A DNA stretch of 64,000 nt. Source: Candidatus Centipeda massiliensis. GTDB taxonomy: Bacteria; Bacillota; Negativicutes; Selenomonadales; Selenomonadaceae. The stretch spans positions 324,431-388,430 of the forward strand of contig NZ_LT985755.1 of the NCBI RefSeq assembly GCF_900290285.1, in the 5' to 3' direction. Shown piece by piece: positions 6,183-15,300 of the stretch. The notes below the pieces were generated by a model. It had not been told where the DNA came from and did no database searches. It saw only the letters and a program-made list of their open reading frames with translations. The position numbers and the translations under genes are program-made. Numbering within the stretch: the first letter of the stretch is position 1; each line of letters begins with the position of its first letter.

Positions 6183-6896
6183 TCATCCGCGCAGCGAGGC
6201 AATGGCTGCGGCAACGTCCTGCGCGCCGTAGATATACGAGCCCGCAACGAGCACATTTGCCCCCGCCGAGCGCACGGACTCTGCCGTCTCCGCATTGATG
6301 CCGCCGTCGACCTCGATGTCGACCTCCAGTTCGTTGTCCATAACCGTATGATAGAGTGCGTGAATCTTGCCGAGCGTATTCTCAATGAACTTCTGCCCGC
6401 CAAAGCCGGGATTGACCGTCATGAGCAGCACCATATCCACATCGTCGATCAGCTCCTCAAGGGTATAGATCGACGTGCCCGGATTGAGTGCAATGCCCGC
6501 CTTGCAGCCCGCCGCCTTAATCTGCTGAATGACGCGGTGCGCGTGGCGCGTCGCCTCAACGTGGAACGTGATGATGTCCGCACCTGCCTTTGCAAAGGCA
6601 TCAATGTGCGTTTCGGGGTGTTCCACCATGAGGTGCACGTCAAAGACCGCCTTGGACACCTTGCGCAGACTCTCCACGACGCAGGGCCCCATTGTAATGT
6701 TCGGAACAAACGTACCGTCCATCACATCGATGTGGATGTACTCCGCTCCCGCCTCCTCCACACGCTTCACGTCTGCACCGAGGTTGGCAAAATCCGCAGA
6801 GAGAAGCGATGGCGCAATGATTGTGGGGCGCTCGATGTGAATGTGCTCCGCTTCCATCATTTCCTCTTCGTACTCGTGTTCATGTTCGTGTGCCAT
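6183..6896 (-). CDS. rpe: Ribulose-phosphate 3-epimerase with His/Glu-rich N-terminal extension
   Basis: Interconverts ribulose 5-phosphate and xylulose 5-phosphate. The TIM barrel is intact: APSLLSADFANLG, HIDVMDGTFVPN, DVHLMVEHPE, MTVNPGFGGQKF, IEVDGGIN and AGSYIYG. The start at 6896 follows AGGAG by 7 nt and lies 11 nt after the rsgA stop. This start adds a 23-residue leader with five His and eight Glu (HEHEHE ... HIHIE) before PTIIAPSLL, where the family normally begins. A later start at Met14 has no good ribosome site. Downstream of rsgA, as in firmicutes. Confidence 0.95.
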   Translation of the reverse strand: MAHEHEHEYEEEMMEAEHIHIERPTIIAPSLLSADFANLGADVKRVEEAGAEYIHIDVMDGTFVPNITMGPCVVESLRKVSKAVFDVHLMVEHPETHIDAFAKAGADIITFHVEATRHAHRVIQQIKAAGCKAGIALNPGTSIYTLEELIDDVDMVLLMTVNPGFGGQKFIENTLGKIHALYHTVMDNELEVDIEVDGGINAETAESVRSAGANVLVAGSYIYGAQDVAAAIASLRG

Positions 6897-6906
6897 GTTG
6901 ATTCTC

Positions 6907-7782
6907 CTATTTTCTTTTTGATCGCAGCTCTGTGAGCAGTGCAATGTAGGCATCATAGCGCTCACGCGAGAGTGCTTTTTCCGTGACCGCCGTCTTGACG
7001 GCGCAGTCCGGCTCGTGGCTGTGGCTGCACGGTGTAAAGCGGCAGCCCCTATACTTGGAAAACTCCGGAAAGCAGTCCGAAAGCTCTTCGGGCAGGATCT
7101 CCGTCAGCTCCTGCTGTGTAAAGCCCGGCGTATCCACGACGTATCCGCCCGCAAAGGGGAGCAGTTCGGCGCGCCGCGTCGTGTGCCGCCCGCGTCCGAT
7201 CTTCTCGCTGATGACGCCTGTGACAAGCGCAAGGGAGGGATCAAGCGCATTGAGCAGCGAGGACTTCCCCGCGCCCGACGGCCCCGCGAGTACGGTGATC
7301 TCACCCGCAAGATGCTCACGCAACGCCGTCAGCCCTTCCCCCTGCTCAGCCGAGACGCGCAGGACAGGATAACCCGCTGCCTCGTATTCCGCAAGAACGT
7401 CCTCTGGATGCCTGGGACAGAGATCCATCTTGTTCACACAGAGAACGATCTTTTTGACACCGGAGCGTTCGGCGAGCACGAGGAAGCGGCTCACGACGAG
7501 CGGGTGTGGGTCGGGCGAGGCGGCTGCAACGGTGATGATGATCTGCGTCGGATTCGCCACGCGCGGGCGCTGCAGGAGATTCGTACGCACTTCGATGCGC
7601 TCGATCACACCATCTCCTTCTGCAATGCGTTCAAAGAAAACAATGTCGCCGGGGACGGGCATCATATCACTGCGCCCCTTCTTGACCCTGCCGCGCAACT
7701 TGCAGAGGATGACGCCATCCTCTGCCGCGACGTGGAGCACATTGTTGTAGACCTTCAGGATACGTCCGCGCTCTGCCACCAT
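6907..7782 (-). CDS. rsgA: Ribosome small-subunit GTPase RsgA
   Basis: GTPase that helps mature the 30S subunit. OB-fold N-terminus, then a circularly permuted G domain: NKMD (G4) precedes GPSGAGKSS (G1), GRGRHTT and DTPG (G3). The C-terminal zinc motif is C-TPCSHSHEPDC. 291 residues with the ATG at 7782 preceded by AGGGAG, 7 nt after the pknB stop. The pknB-rsgA-rpe order is the usual firmicute one. Confidence 0.96.
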   Translation of the reverse strand: MVAERGRILKVYNNVLHVAAEDGVILCKLRGRVKKGRSDMMPVPGDIVFFERIAEGDGVIERIEVRTNLLQRPRVANPTQIIITVAAASPDPHPLVVSRFLVLAERSGVKKIVLCVNKMDLCPRHPEDVLAEYEAAGYPVLRVSAEQGEGLTALREHLAGEITVLAGPSGAGKSSLLNALDPSLALVTGVISEKIGRGRHTTRRAELLPFAGGYVVDTPGFTQQELTEILPEELSDCFPEFSKYRGCRFTPCSHSHEPDCAVKTAVTEKALSRERYDAYIALLTELRSKRK

Positions 7783-7789
7783 ACACTCC

Positions 7790-9544
7790 CTATTCTGTCT
7801 TTTCCGTCTGGATACGGCGTCCGGCGGGATCTTTCTCTGTCTTCTTGCTGTCGCTGCCCTTCGTATCTTCCTTCGTGCCGGAGGATTTCTTGCCGCTCGA
7901 TACGACAATGCGCACGGCGGAGTCGCTGTCCACCTCTGCGCCCGCAGCGGGCGACTGGCTGATGACCGTTCCTGCCGCCTGTGTGCTCGACTCCTCCGAG
8001 GTGCCACCCACTTTCAGACCGCTGCCCTCGATCATGGTACGCGCACGATCCGAGGGTACGCCCTTCACGTCGGGCACGGTGACCTTCTTGATCTTCTGTC
8101 CCTTGCTGACCGTGATGTCCACAGACTGTCCCTTGCTGATGCGCGTCCCGCTGCGCGGATCCTGCGAGATGACGGTGCCGCTGTCCTCATCGGAGAATGT
8201 CTCATACGCCGAGCCGAGGCGCAGCCCCATCTTCTGCAGCTTGTCGATTGCATCCGCTTGCTTGAGTCCGCGCAGGTTCGGCATCTCGAGTTCCTCACCG
8301 CCCTTGCTGACGTAAATGGTGATCGTACGCTCCTCCTTGACCGTCGTGCCCGCCTCCGGTGTCTGGGAAACGACGACGCCCACGGGTACGGAGGCATCAA
8401 AGGTCTCGGCGACCGTGACGCGCAAATGCTGATCCTCTAGGATCTGGCGGGCAAGTGTGAGCTGCTTGCCCGTCACGTCGGGCACCGTGATCTCCACAGA
8501 GCTCCAGAACTTGCCAAAGCTCAGGAAAAAGCCCGTAAAGAAGCCCAGCAGGAGAATGAGGACGAGTCCAAACTTGAATTTCTTCGTACGGAAGAACGAT
8601 TTTTCTTCCTCTGCCACAGCTGTCTGCTCTTCAGTTTCGGCGATTGCACCGATTTCCCGCGCCTCCACAGGGGAAAGCACGCGCGTTGCATCTGGATCGA
8701 ATGCAGGCATCGGCGTCGTTTCTCCCCGCATCATCTGCTCCGTCCGCGTGATATCCTGCACGAGCATCCGGCTGTCCGGGCGCAGTGCGGGATCCTTTGC
8801 CATCATACGTGTCACAAGTGCTTCCACGACGGGCGGTATGCTCGGAACGAGGGAGCGCACGGGCTGCGGCTCCTCTTCGAGATGCTTGCGCGCGATGCTC
8901 ACCGCCGTATTGCCGTCGAACGGAATGCGCCCCGTCAGCATTTCATAGAGGACGACACCGAGCGAGTAGACATCGGATTTCGGCGTGATGATCGTGCCGC
9001 GTGCCTGTTCGGGCGAGAAGTAGTGCACGGATCCCATGATGTTGTCGTTGTACGTCATCGTGGACTCCGTGACCGCACGCGCGATTCCGAAGTCCGCGAC
9101 CTTCACGTTGCCGTCGGGCATAACGAGGATGTTGTGCGGCTTGATGTCGCAGTGTACGAGGTTGTTCGTGTGCGCCTGTGCGAGTGCACCCGCAATCTGC
9201 CGCGCGATGTGCAGTGCCTGTGCGGCAGGCACAGGTCCCTCCTCCTTGATGCGCTCCTTCAGCGTCCGACCCGGAACATATTCCATGACGATGTAGTGCC
9301 GCCCCTCGGCGACACCGACATCGTAGACGTTGACGATGTTTGGGTGCGTGATGCGCGCTGCCGCTTTCGCTTCGCGCTGAAAGCGCGCAATGAACTCCGT
9401 GTCGTTCTCGTACTGTTGGTGGAGAATCTTGACGGCGACGGTACGCTCCAAGAGCTGATCCTTTGCCCGATAGACATCTGCCATGCCACCGCTGCCCACA
9501 AGCATTTCCAGCGCGTAGCGTCCATCCAAGACACGCTCAACCAT
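7790..9544 (-). CDS. pknB: PASTA-domain Ser/Thr protein kinase (PknB/PrkC type)
   Basis: 584 residues. Kinase domain 1-270 with G-loop VGSGGMADVY, VAVK39, catalytic loop HCDIKPHN at 131-138, DFG at 151-153 and GSVHYFSPEQARG. One membrane span at about 330-350 (FGLVLILLLGFFTGFFL), then three PASTA repeats to about 545, which bind muropeptides or lipid II, and a charged Lys/Ser/Thr tail. The catalytic-loop Arg of HRD is Cys132 (TGC), which makes it a non-RD kinase. AGGAGG precedes the ATG at 9544. It ends the envelope module of FHA proteins, phosphatase, SEDS protein and PBP. Confidence 0.96.
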   Translation of the reverse strand: MVERVLDGRYALEMLVGSGGMADVYRAKDQLLERTVAVKILHQQYENDTEFIARFQREAKAAARITHPNIVNVYDVGVAEGRHYIVMEYVPGRTLKERIKEEGPVPAAQALHIARQIAGALAQAHTNNLVHCDIKPHNILVMPDGNVKVADFGIARAVTESTMTYNDNIMGSVHYFSPEQARGTIITPKSDVYSLGVVLYEMLTGRIPFDGNTAVSIARKHLEEEPQPVRSLVPSIPPVVEALVTRMMAKDPALRPDSRMLVQDITRTEQMMRGETTPMPAFDPDATRVLSPVEAREIGAIAETEEQTAVAEEEKSFFRTKKFKFGLVLILLLGFFTGFFLSFGKFWSSVEITVPDVTGKQLTLARQILEDQHLRVTVAETFDASVPVGVVVSQTPEAGTTVKEERTITIYVSKGGEELEMPNLRGLKQADAIDKLQKMGLRLGSAYETFSDEDSGTVISQDPRSGTRISKGQSVDITVSKGQKIKKVTVPDVKGVPSDRARTMIEGSGLKVGGTSEESSTQAAGTVISQSPAAGAEVDSDSAVRIVVSSGKKSSGTKEDTKGSDSKKTEKDPAGRRIQTEKTE

Positions 9545-9607
9545 GTTCGTTCCTCCTAACACCTCTGCCACTGCCGAAGCCTCTATCTCAGAAAGGGTAC
9601 CGACCCG

Positions 9608-11011
9608 TTACCCTGCGAAATATGTCTGTATGATCCGATGTGCGATCCCTGCCGCTGCACGACCGCCAAAGCCGCCTTCTTCCACGATGACCGCCATAAC
9701 AATCTTGTGCCCGTCGCGTTCTGCCGAGCCGATGAACCACGCGTGATCCGTACCGCTCGCATTCTCTGCCGTGCCGGTCTTGCCTGTGACGCGCACGCCC
9801 GCAACATCTGCCGCCGTGCCCGTGCCCGCCGCAACGACATCCGCCATATAGCCGTCAATCACTGCCGCGCGCTGCGCCGTTGTAGCCGTCCGCCAAACGG
9901 TGGGGCTTGCCTCGTAAAGAGGTGTCCCCTGTGCCGTCAGAACCTGCGCAATGAGATACGGCTGCATCATTTTCCCGCCATTGGCGAACGCATCGGCGAC
10001 CAGTGCCATCTGCAAGGGAGTCACGAGGAGCGCTCCCTGTCCAATGCCAGTCTGGGCGATCTCACCATCGCCGAGCCGCTTCATCTCGGGCACATGTGCC
10101 GCCGCCATCGGGAGCTCAGGATCGGCAAGTTCCGTGCCGATGCCGAAGCGCTCAAACGCGGAGGACAGCCCGCTCGCACCGAGGCGGAGCGCCAGCGTCG
10201 CAAAGGTGACGTTGCAGGACTCGCGCAGAGCATCTGCAAGATGTAGTTTCCCATGCACCTCGCCGTGACTTTCATGCAGAACGTAATCCGAACCGATGGC
10301 AAGTTCCCCTGTGCAGGTAAAGACCTCGTCGGGATTCGTCACGCCCGCCTCAAGTGCAGCGTCGGCAATCAGTGTCTTGAATGTCGACCCCGGCGGATAG
10401 AGTCCCTGCGCTGCACGGTTCAGGAGTGGACTGTCCTCGCGTGCCGTGAGCTCATCCCAATGCTTCTCCACCGCAGCGGGGTCAAAGGAAGGCGAGCTCA
10501 CCATCGCACGCACAGCCCCCGTCGCCGCATCCATAACGATGACGGCACCACGCCGCGTGCCGAGTGCATTCCATGCCGCCTCGGACAGCTCCGCATCCAC
10601 GGTCAGGCGGACATCGTAGCCCGCATCTGCGCGCAGCAGCGTACGCAGTGGGCCTGCATGCGCCGCATCCGCAGTGACCCCACTGAGTGCCTGACCCGCT
10701 GCCTGCTCCACGCCCACACTGCCGTATCGCTCCGTCTGATAGCCCGTCACGGGTGCGAGAATGCGACCGTATGGATAGGAGCGCACATGATCCGCCGAAC
10801 TCTCCGCAAGCACGCGCCCCTCACGGTCAAGGATGCGCCCACGGCGAATGTCCTGCTCCATCAGCGCAGACCGCGTATTGAGCGGGTGTGCGGCAAGCGC
10901 ATCGCCATCCCAAACGCTCAGCTTTGCTAGGTATAGAATCTGTATCCCAATGAGCACTAGCAGGAACGCCGCCGCGACTGCGATATGCTTTCGGATTTTT
11001 CGATCAGCCAT
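9608..11011 (-). CDS. pbpA: Class B penicillin-binding protein (transpeptidase)
   Basis: 467 residues: one N-terminal membrane anchor (IAVAAAFLLVLIGIQILYLA), a dimerisation region with RGRILDREGRVLAES, then a transpeptidase domain with PPGSTFK (SxxK), ESCN (SxN) and VTGKTGTAEN (KTG). It cross-links peptidoglycan peptides and probably works with the SEDS polymerase encoded immediately upstream, which it overlaps by 8 bp. It has no PASTA repeats. AAGGAGG precedes the ATG. The symbol follows the actinobacterial pbpA of the same gene order. Confidence 0.92.
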   Translation of the reverse strand: MADRKIRKHIAVAAAFLLVLIGIQILYLAKLSVWDGDALAAHPLNTRSALMEQDIRRGRILDREGRVLAESSADHVRSYPYGRILAPVTGYQTERYGSVGVEQAAGQALSGVTADAAHAGPLRTLLRADAGYDVRLTVDAELSEAAWNALGTRRGAVIVMDAATGAVRAMVSSPSFDPAAVEKHWDELTAREDSPLLNRAAQGLYPPGSTFKTLIADAALEAGVTNPDEVFTCTGELAIGSDYVLHESHGEVHGKLHLADALRESCNVTFATLALRLGASGLSSAFERFGIGTELADPELPMAAAHVPEMKRLGDGEIAQTGIGQGALLVTPLQMALVADAFANGGKMMQPYLIAQVLTAQGTPLYEASPTVWRTATTAQRAAVIDGYMADVVAAGTGTAADVAGVRVTGKTGTAENASGTDHAWFIGSAERDGHKIVMAVIVEEGGFGGRAAAGIAHRIIQTYFAG

Positions 11012-12278
11012 GCGCAGCCTCCTTGCCGCTTCCTGACAGTGCCGTCAGAATACCGATGAGGACAAAGCTCGCCGCCATCGAACTGCCGCCGTAGCTGACA
11101 AACGGCAGTGTGATGCCCGTCAGCGGCAGGAGTTTTGTCACGCCCGCCGTGATGATGAATACCTGCAGAAGAATACTCGCGGAGCACCCCGCCGCAAGCA
11201 GCGACTCCTGCGCCCGCGGCAGACGCATCGCAATCCGGCTGCCACGCCAAAAGAGCAGCGCGTAGGCGAGAAGGACGAAAGCAGCACCGATCAGGCCAAG
11301 CTCCTCGGCAATCGCCGCAAAGATAAAGTCCGTATGAACCTCGGGAATCAGCAGCGGGTGCCCCTCGGAAAAGCCCGTGCCCCACACACCGCCCGAGCCA
11401 ATGGCGAAGAGGGACTGCACGACCTGATAGGACATACCATTTGGATCCGCCCATGGGTGCAGCCAGATATCAAAGCGCACGCGGACGTGCCCGAAGAGTG
11501 CATAGCTGAGTGCCGCTGCGACAAGGATGAATACCCCTGCGAGAAACACGTAAGATTTGCGCCCCGTCCCCATGTAGGTCATGAGCACTGCCATCCCAAA
11601 GAAGAGCAGCGCCGCGCCAAGGTCATGCGCAATGACAAACATCAGCACGGCGAGACCCCAGAGTACAATGAGCGGCGCGATGAAGCGCACCGGCGGCAGA
11701 TGGAGGAAGAGGACACGACGCGCGGGGAGTGTCAGTACGGCAAGATGATCGGCAAGGTACGCCGCCAGAAAGAAGATGAGCAGAATCTTGCCGAACTCAG
11801 ACGGCTGCACGGAAAACGAGCCGAATGTGAGCCAGTTCTTGTTGCCGCCGATGCTCACGCCAAAGACGAGCGGCAGGAGCAAGACAAGTGTCGTTGCAAT
11901 CCCGAGCACATACGGATAGTCGAGCATGCGCCGCACGCGCTCCCAGAAGAGAACCACCGCCCCCCAGAGGACAATGCCGACGCACGCCCAACGCAGCTGC
12001 GCCGTAAATAGTGCAGGTTTGAGCCGTGCGATCTCCATAAGACCAACGGCTAGCAGGACGTAGGCAAGCGCGAGGGGAACGCAGTCGAGCCCGCGCCGTG
12101 CAGCGAGTAGATAGCTGGCCACCCCCATACAGACGAGGAGAAGGAGCCACGGCAGATACGCGAGCTGCACCCGCCAGTCAAACACCCAACCCGGCGCACC
12201 GGCCCCCTGCCGCAGGAGCAGAACGCCCAATGCACAGAGGAGTATGCCCACAGGCGCAAATTTCAGAGCCTTCGTCAT
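11004..12278 (-). CDS. FtsW/RodA/SpoVE-family (SEDS) peptidoglycan glycosyltransferase
   Basis: 424 residues with about ten to twelve membrane segments. Recognised parts: GGNKNWLTFGSFSVQPSEFGKILLI, HDLGAALLFFGMAVLMTYMGTG, and near the end ITAGVTKLLPLTGITLPFVSYGGSSM, all SEDS signatures. It polymerises lipid II. It sits between the PP2C phosphatase (ATGA overlap) and the PBP (8-bp overlap), as rodA does in the actinobacterial pstP-rodA-pbpA-pknB order. Whether it serves elongation or division cannot be told here. Confidence 0.93.
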   Translation of the reverse strand: MTKALKFAPVGILLCALGVLLLRQGAGAPGWVFDWRVQLAYLPWLLLLVCMGVASYLLAARRGLDCVPLALAYVLLAVGLMEIARLKPALFTAQLRWACVGIVLWGAVVLFWERVRRMLDYPYVLGIATTLVLLLPLVFGVSIGGNKNWLTFGSFSVQPSEFGKILLIFFLAAYLADHLAVLTLPARRVLFLHLPPVRFIAPLIVLWGLAVLMFVIAHDLGAALLFFGMAVLMTYMGTGRKSYVFLAGVFILVAAALSYALFGHVRVRFDIWLHPWADPNGMSYQVVQSLFAIGSGGVWGTGFSEGHPLLIPEVHTDFIFAAIAEELGLIGAAFVLLAYALLFWRGSRIAMRLPRAQESLLAAGCSASILLQVFIITAGVTKLLPLTGITLPFVSYGGSSMAASFVLIGILTALSGSGKEAAHG

Positions 12279-12988
12279 GATGGATCGTATGCGAGGGCAA
12301 TCGCCGTGATGTTGTCACTGCCGCCCCCCGCGAGCGCCCGCTCCACCATACGCTCTGCAACATCGGCAAAGCTCCCCCCGAGCAAGGCGGCAAGTTCATC
12401 GTCGTTCACCATATTCGTCAGCCCGTCCGTCGCAAGGAGCAGACGGTCTCCCGCCGCAAGCGGAAAGGTGTCCCCGTCCACATGAAGGCGCTCCTCAATG
12501 CCGACGGCGCGCAGGAGGAGATTCTTGCGCGGATGGTGCTGCGCTTCTTCCTCACTGAGTTCCCCGCGTGCTACGAGTTCCTCTACGTAGGAGTGATCGC
12601 GCGAAACCTGCCGAAAGATGCCCTGCCGCAGCAGATAGAGACGGCTGTCCCCAACGTGTGCATAATAGGCAATCCCTGCACTCTCGTCTATGTGGAGGAC
12701 GGTCGCTGTCGAGCCCATCCCCTCATACGAGGCGTTTCCTACAGAGGCATTGAGCACCTGTTGATTGGCACGCAGAATGGCACTTTGAAGCGACGCCGTA
12801 TCGATCTCCTGCCCCTCGTTTGCCATATCGTGCACAGCGGCGACTACCATGCGGCTCGCCACTTCGCCTGCCGCGTGTCCCCCCAGCCCGTCAGCGACGA
12901 CGTAGACGGCAGGAGAGAATACACCATAGCTGTCCTCGTTCGATGTTCGCACACGTCCAATATCCGACGCACTCGAAACCTCTATCAT
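12275..12988 (-). CDS. prpC: PP2C-family Ser/Thr phosphatase (PrpC/Stp)
   Basis: 237 residues. Metal-binding PP2C motifs are complete: SDIGRVRTSNEDSYG, VADGLGGHAAGEVAS, AHVGDSRLYLLR, RDHSYVEEL, LLATDGLTNMV and GGSDNITAIAL. It reverses phosphorylation by the PknB kinase four genes downstream. The ATG at 12988 is chosen because AGAGG/AAGGAC precede it and the protein starts at the conserved domain. The in-frame upstream extension overlaps fhaB and has no homology features. Confidence 0.95.
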   Translation of the reverse strand: MIEVSSASDIGRVRTSNEDSYGVFSPAVYVVADGLGGHAAGEVASRMVVAAVHDMANEGQEIDTASLQSAILRANQQVLNASVGNASYEGMGSTATVLHIDESAGIAYYAHVGDSRLYLLRQGIFRQVSRDHSYVEELVARGELSEEEAQHHPRKNLLLRAVGIEERLHVDGDTFPLAAGDRLLLATDGLTNMVNDDELAALLGGSFADVAERMVERALAGGGSDNITAIALAYDPS

Positions 12989-12992
12989 GTCC

Positions 12993-13436
12993 TTACCTCT
13001 CAAAACGCAGAAGGACGGCACCGATCCGCAGGACATCACCTGCGCGCAGATACGCCCGCCCCGTCAAAATCCCATCGTTCAGATAGGTGTGGTTGCGGCT
13101 GCCCAAATCCTCCACGATATACGCATTGTCCCTCTGATAGACGCATACATGATGATGCGATACAAAACTATCTGCAAGCACGATGTCATTGTCTGCACTG
13201 CGCCCGATCGTAAGCTCGTGCCCCACGGGAAAACGCTGTCCAATCAGTCCATCCCCTGCAATCGCGACAAATGAAGCAGCTGTTTCAGAAGGCTCGGGGA
13301 CACGAGCCGCCTCCCTGAGATCCGTGCGCAGCGTATGAAACATATTTTGCCCCAGACGAACAACGACGTAGGCAATCCAGAAAAGCGCGCCGTATTCGAG
13401 CAGTACGCGCAGAACTTTAAGTGCAAGTGCCGGCAT
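12993..13436 (-). CDS. Membrane-anchored FHA-domain protein (FhaB-like)
   Basis: 147 residues. An N-terminal hydrophobic segment (VLLEYGALFWIAYVVVRL) is followed by one FHA domain with ELTIGRSADNDIVLADSFVSHHHV and DLGSRNHTYLNDGIL, which reads phosphothreonine. The likely PknB target or adaptor at the membrane. The ATG at 13436 shares one base with the fhaA stop; GGGG lies 7 nt upstream. Position and architecture match actinobacterial FhaB (FipA). Confidence 0.88.
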   Translation of the reverse strand: MPALALKVLRVLLEYGALFWIAYVVVRLGQNMFHTLRTDLREAARVPEPSETAASFVAIAGDGLIGQRFPVGHELTIGRSADNDIVLADSFVSHHHVCVYQRDNAYIVEDLGSRNHTYLNDGILTGRAYLRAGDVLRIGAVLLRFER

Positions 13437-14182
13437 CACAATACCCCATAGCGCAGCGCCGTCGTGCCAAGTCTGATCTCATCGCCGTCGCGGAGACGCT
13501 GCATCTCCGTACGCAGCCCGTTGACGAAGCTCCCGTTGCGGCTATCGGCATCGTAAAGAACGTGGCGGTGTGACTCATACGCAATCCACGCATGAACGCG
13601 CGAAACATTTGTATCCGTCAGTATGAACTCGTTCTGCGGCATGCGTCCCATATAGACCTTACGCTCCCCTAGTCGCATGGAAACGCCCTCGTCGGCACCG
13701 TTAATCACCGTGAGTGCAGCAATCTCATGAACGGGGGGCAGGTTCAGGCAACGCGCCTCCATCAGAGAGGGACGCTCCAATACGATGGTCTGTTCCATCG
13801 TATCGTGAGAAACGGGTGCCTCCCGCACAGGTACGCATTCCTGCTGCATCCGCGCCGCAAGATGATAGGAACCCGCGCGCAGACTCTCATCAAGCGCAAA
13901 ACAAATACTGAGTTTTCCCTCCATCGTGAGATCGGCACGAATGATGTATTTCTTGAGTGCCACCCCCAGTTCGTCTGCCACTCGATGTGAACAGAGGCGC
14001 TGATAGTCCTCCGTCCCGAGAGAGATGGTATATGCGTTGGCAAGCCCCTTGCCCGCGCCCTGCCTCTTTGCCTCCTTCTCAAGCCCCTTGATGAGTTCAA
14101 CCGGCTCAAGATGACTGCTGAACTTTCGATTGAAGAATCCTTCGATATGATCTCCCAGAAAGGATTCCACGCGATCCATCAT
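13436..14182 (-). CDS. FhaA-like protein (DUF3662 plus FHA domain)
   Basis: 248 residues. The N-terminal 110 residues (SFLGDHIEGFFNRKFSSHLEPVELIK and ANAYTISLGTEDYQ) are the DUF3662 domain of FhaA. After a linker, a C-terminal FHA domain has KVYMGRMPQNEFILTDTNVSRVHA and DSRNGSFVNG. In actinobacteria FhaA binds phosphorylated MviN and regulates peptidoglycan synthesis; that role here is inference. First gene of the fha-pkn cluster, behind an extended -10 promoter. Confidence 0.9.
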   Translation of the reverse strand: MMDRVESFLGDHIEGFFNRKFSSHLEPVELIKGLEKEAKRQGAGKGLANAYTISLGTEDYQRLCSHRVADELGVALKKYIIRADLTMEGKLSICFALDESLRAGSYHLAARMQQECVPVREAPVSHDTMEQTIVLERPSLMEARCLNLPPVHEIAALTVINGADEGVSMRLGERKVYMGRMPQNEFILTDTNVSRVHAWIAYESHRHVLYDADSRNGSFVNGLRTEMQRLRDGDEIRLGTTALRYGVL

Positions 14183-14235
14183 CGTGCAATACTCTCCTTT
14201 GGCTAATGAACGAAATTGTTTTTATGAACTTTTAT

Positions 14236-14244
14236 ATCATAGCA
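14236..14244 (-). promoter_or_regulatory. Extended -10 promoter candidate for the fhaA operon
   Basis: Minus strand TGC-TATGAT (TATGAT at 14236-14241, TG at 14243-14244), in the 77-bp gap between rlmN and fhaA. The -35 is weak. It would allow fhaA to rpe to be expressed apart from def to rlmN. Confidence 0.45.
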
Positions 14245-14259
14245 TAAAAGCACAAGAAT

Positions 14260-15300
14260 TTACAGTCCCGCTTCCATCAGGCGATTGCGCAGCTGACCGC
14301 ACGCCGCCTGAATATCCGTCCCCATCTCACGCCGCAGCGTCGCTGTAATGTGCCGCTCTTCGAGAATTTTTTGAAAGCGGCGAATCGCCGCCTTGTCGGG
14401 ACGGTAGAGATTGCGCTCCGCCACGGGATTGATTGGGATGAGGTTCACGCTCGCGAGCTGTCCGCGCAGGAGTTTTGCGAGCTGCTCCGCCTCGCGCACA
14501 CCATCGTTCAAGTCACGGATCAGAATGTACTCGTATGTGATGCGCCGCTTCGTCCGCTCTGCATACATACGCGCCGCACGTAGAACATCGGCAAGCGTGT
14601 ATTTGCGGTTGACAGGCATGATCTGACTCCGCAGTTCCTCCGTCGGCGCGTGCAGCGAGATCGAGAGTGAGATCGGAATCCCCTCCTCCACCAGCCGCTC
14701 AATGCCGGGTACAATCCCCGAGGTCGAGAGCGTCACGCCGCGATAACTCAGCCCGATGGTATAGTCCTCGTGCAGCAGACGCAGGGCGGCGATCACATTG
14801 TCATAGTTTTCGAGCGGCTCACCCGAACCCATGACGACAATCGTATCGACACGGGCGCCCTCCTGCCGCAAAAAATCCGCGATCCCAATCACCTGCGCCG
14901 CGATCTCCCCCGCCGTCAGATTGCGCTGCAAGCCGTGGAGGGTCGACGCACAGAATGCACAGCCCATGCGGCAGCCCGCCTGCGTAGACACGCAGACACT
15001 ATTGCCGTATGGATGGCGCATCAGCACAGTCTCTGCCGTCTGGCCATCGGCGAATTCATAGAGCAGCTTGATTGTCGCTCCGTCAGCAGAATGCAGACGG
15101 GAGACGACCTTCGGGCGGTCGATGGAAAAAAGCTCGGCAAGCTGAGCTCGCAGCCCCTTGGAAAGGTTATCCATGACATCAAAAGAAGCCGCACCGCGCT
15201 GATACATCCATCGAACGATCTGATCCGCGCGGAAGCGGGGAATGTCATAGTCTTTGAGCGCCTCGGCAAGCTGTTCCTTTGTCCATCCAAAGATATTCAT
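14260..15300 (-). CDS. rlmN: Dual-specificity 23S rRNA/tRNA A2 methyltransferase RlmN
   Basis: 346 residues. Radical SAM enzyme that methylates A2503 of 23S rRNA and A37 of tRNAs. The cluster motif CRMGCAFCAS, GEPLENYDNV, SLHAPTEELR, and the C-terminal MGTDIQAACGQL with the methyl-carrying Cys are present. It overlaps the end of rsmB by 4 bp. The rlmN-prpC-pknB order of firmicutes is interrupted here by the fha genes. Confidence 0.96.
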   Translation of the reverse strand: MNIFGWTKEQLAEALKDYDIPRFRADQIVRWMYQRGAASFDVMDNLSKGLRAQLAELFSIDRPKVVSRLHSADGATIKLLYEFADGQTAETVLMRHPYGNSVCVSTQAGCRMGCAFCASTLHGLQRNLTAGEIAAQVIGIADFLRQEGARVDTIVVMGSGEPLENYDNVIAALRLLHEDYTIGLSYRGVTLSTSGIVPGIERLVEEGIPISLSISLHAPTEELRSQIMPVNRKYTLADVLRAARMYAERTKRRITYEYILIRDLNDGVREAEQLAKLLRGQLASVNLIPINPVAERNLYRPDKAAIRRFQKILEERHITATLRREMGTDIQAACGQLRNRLMEAGL

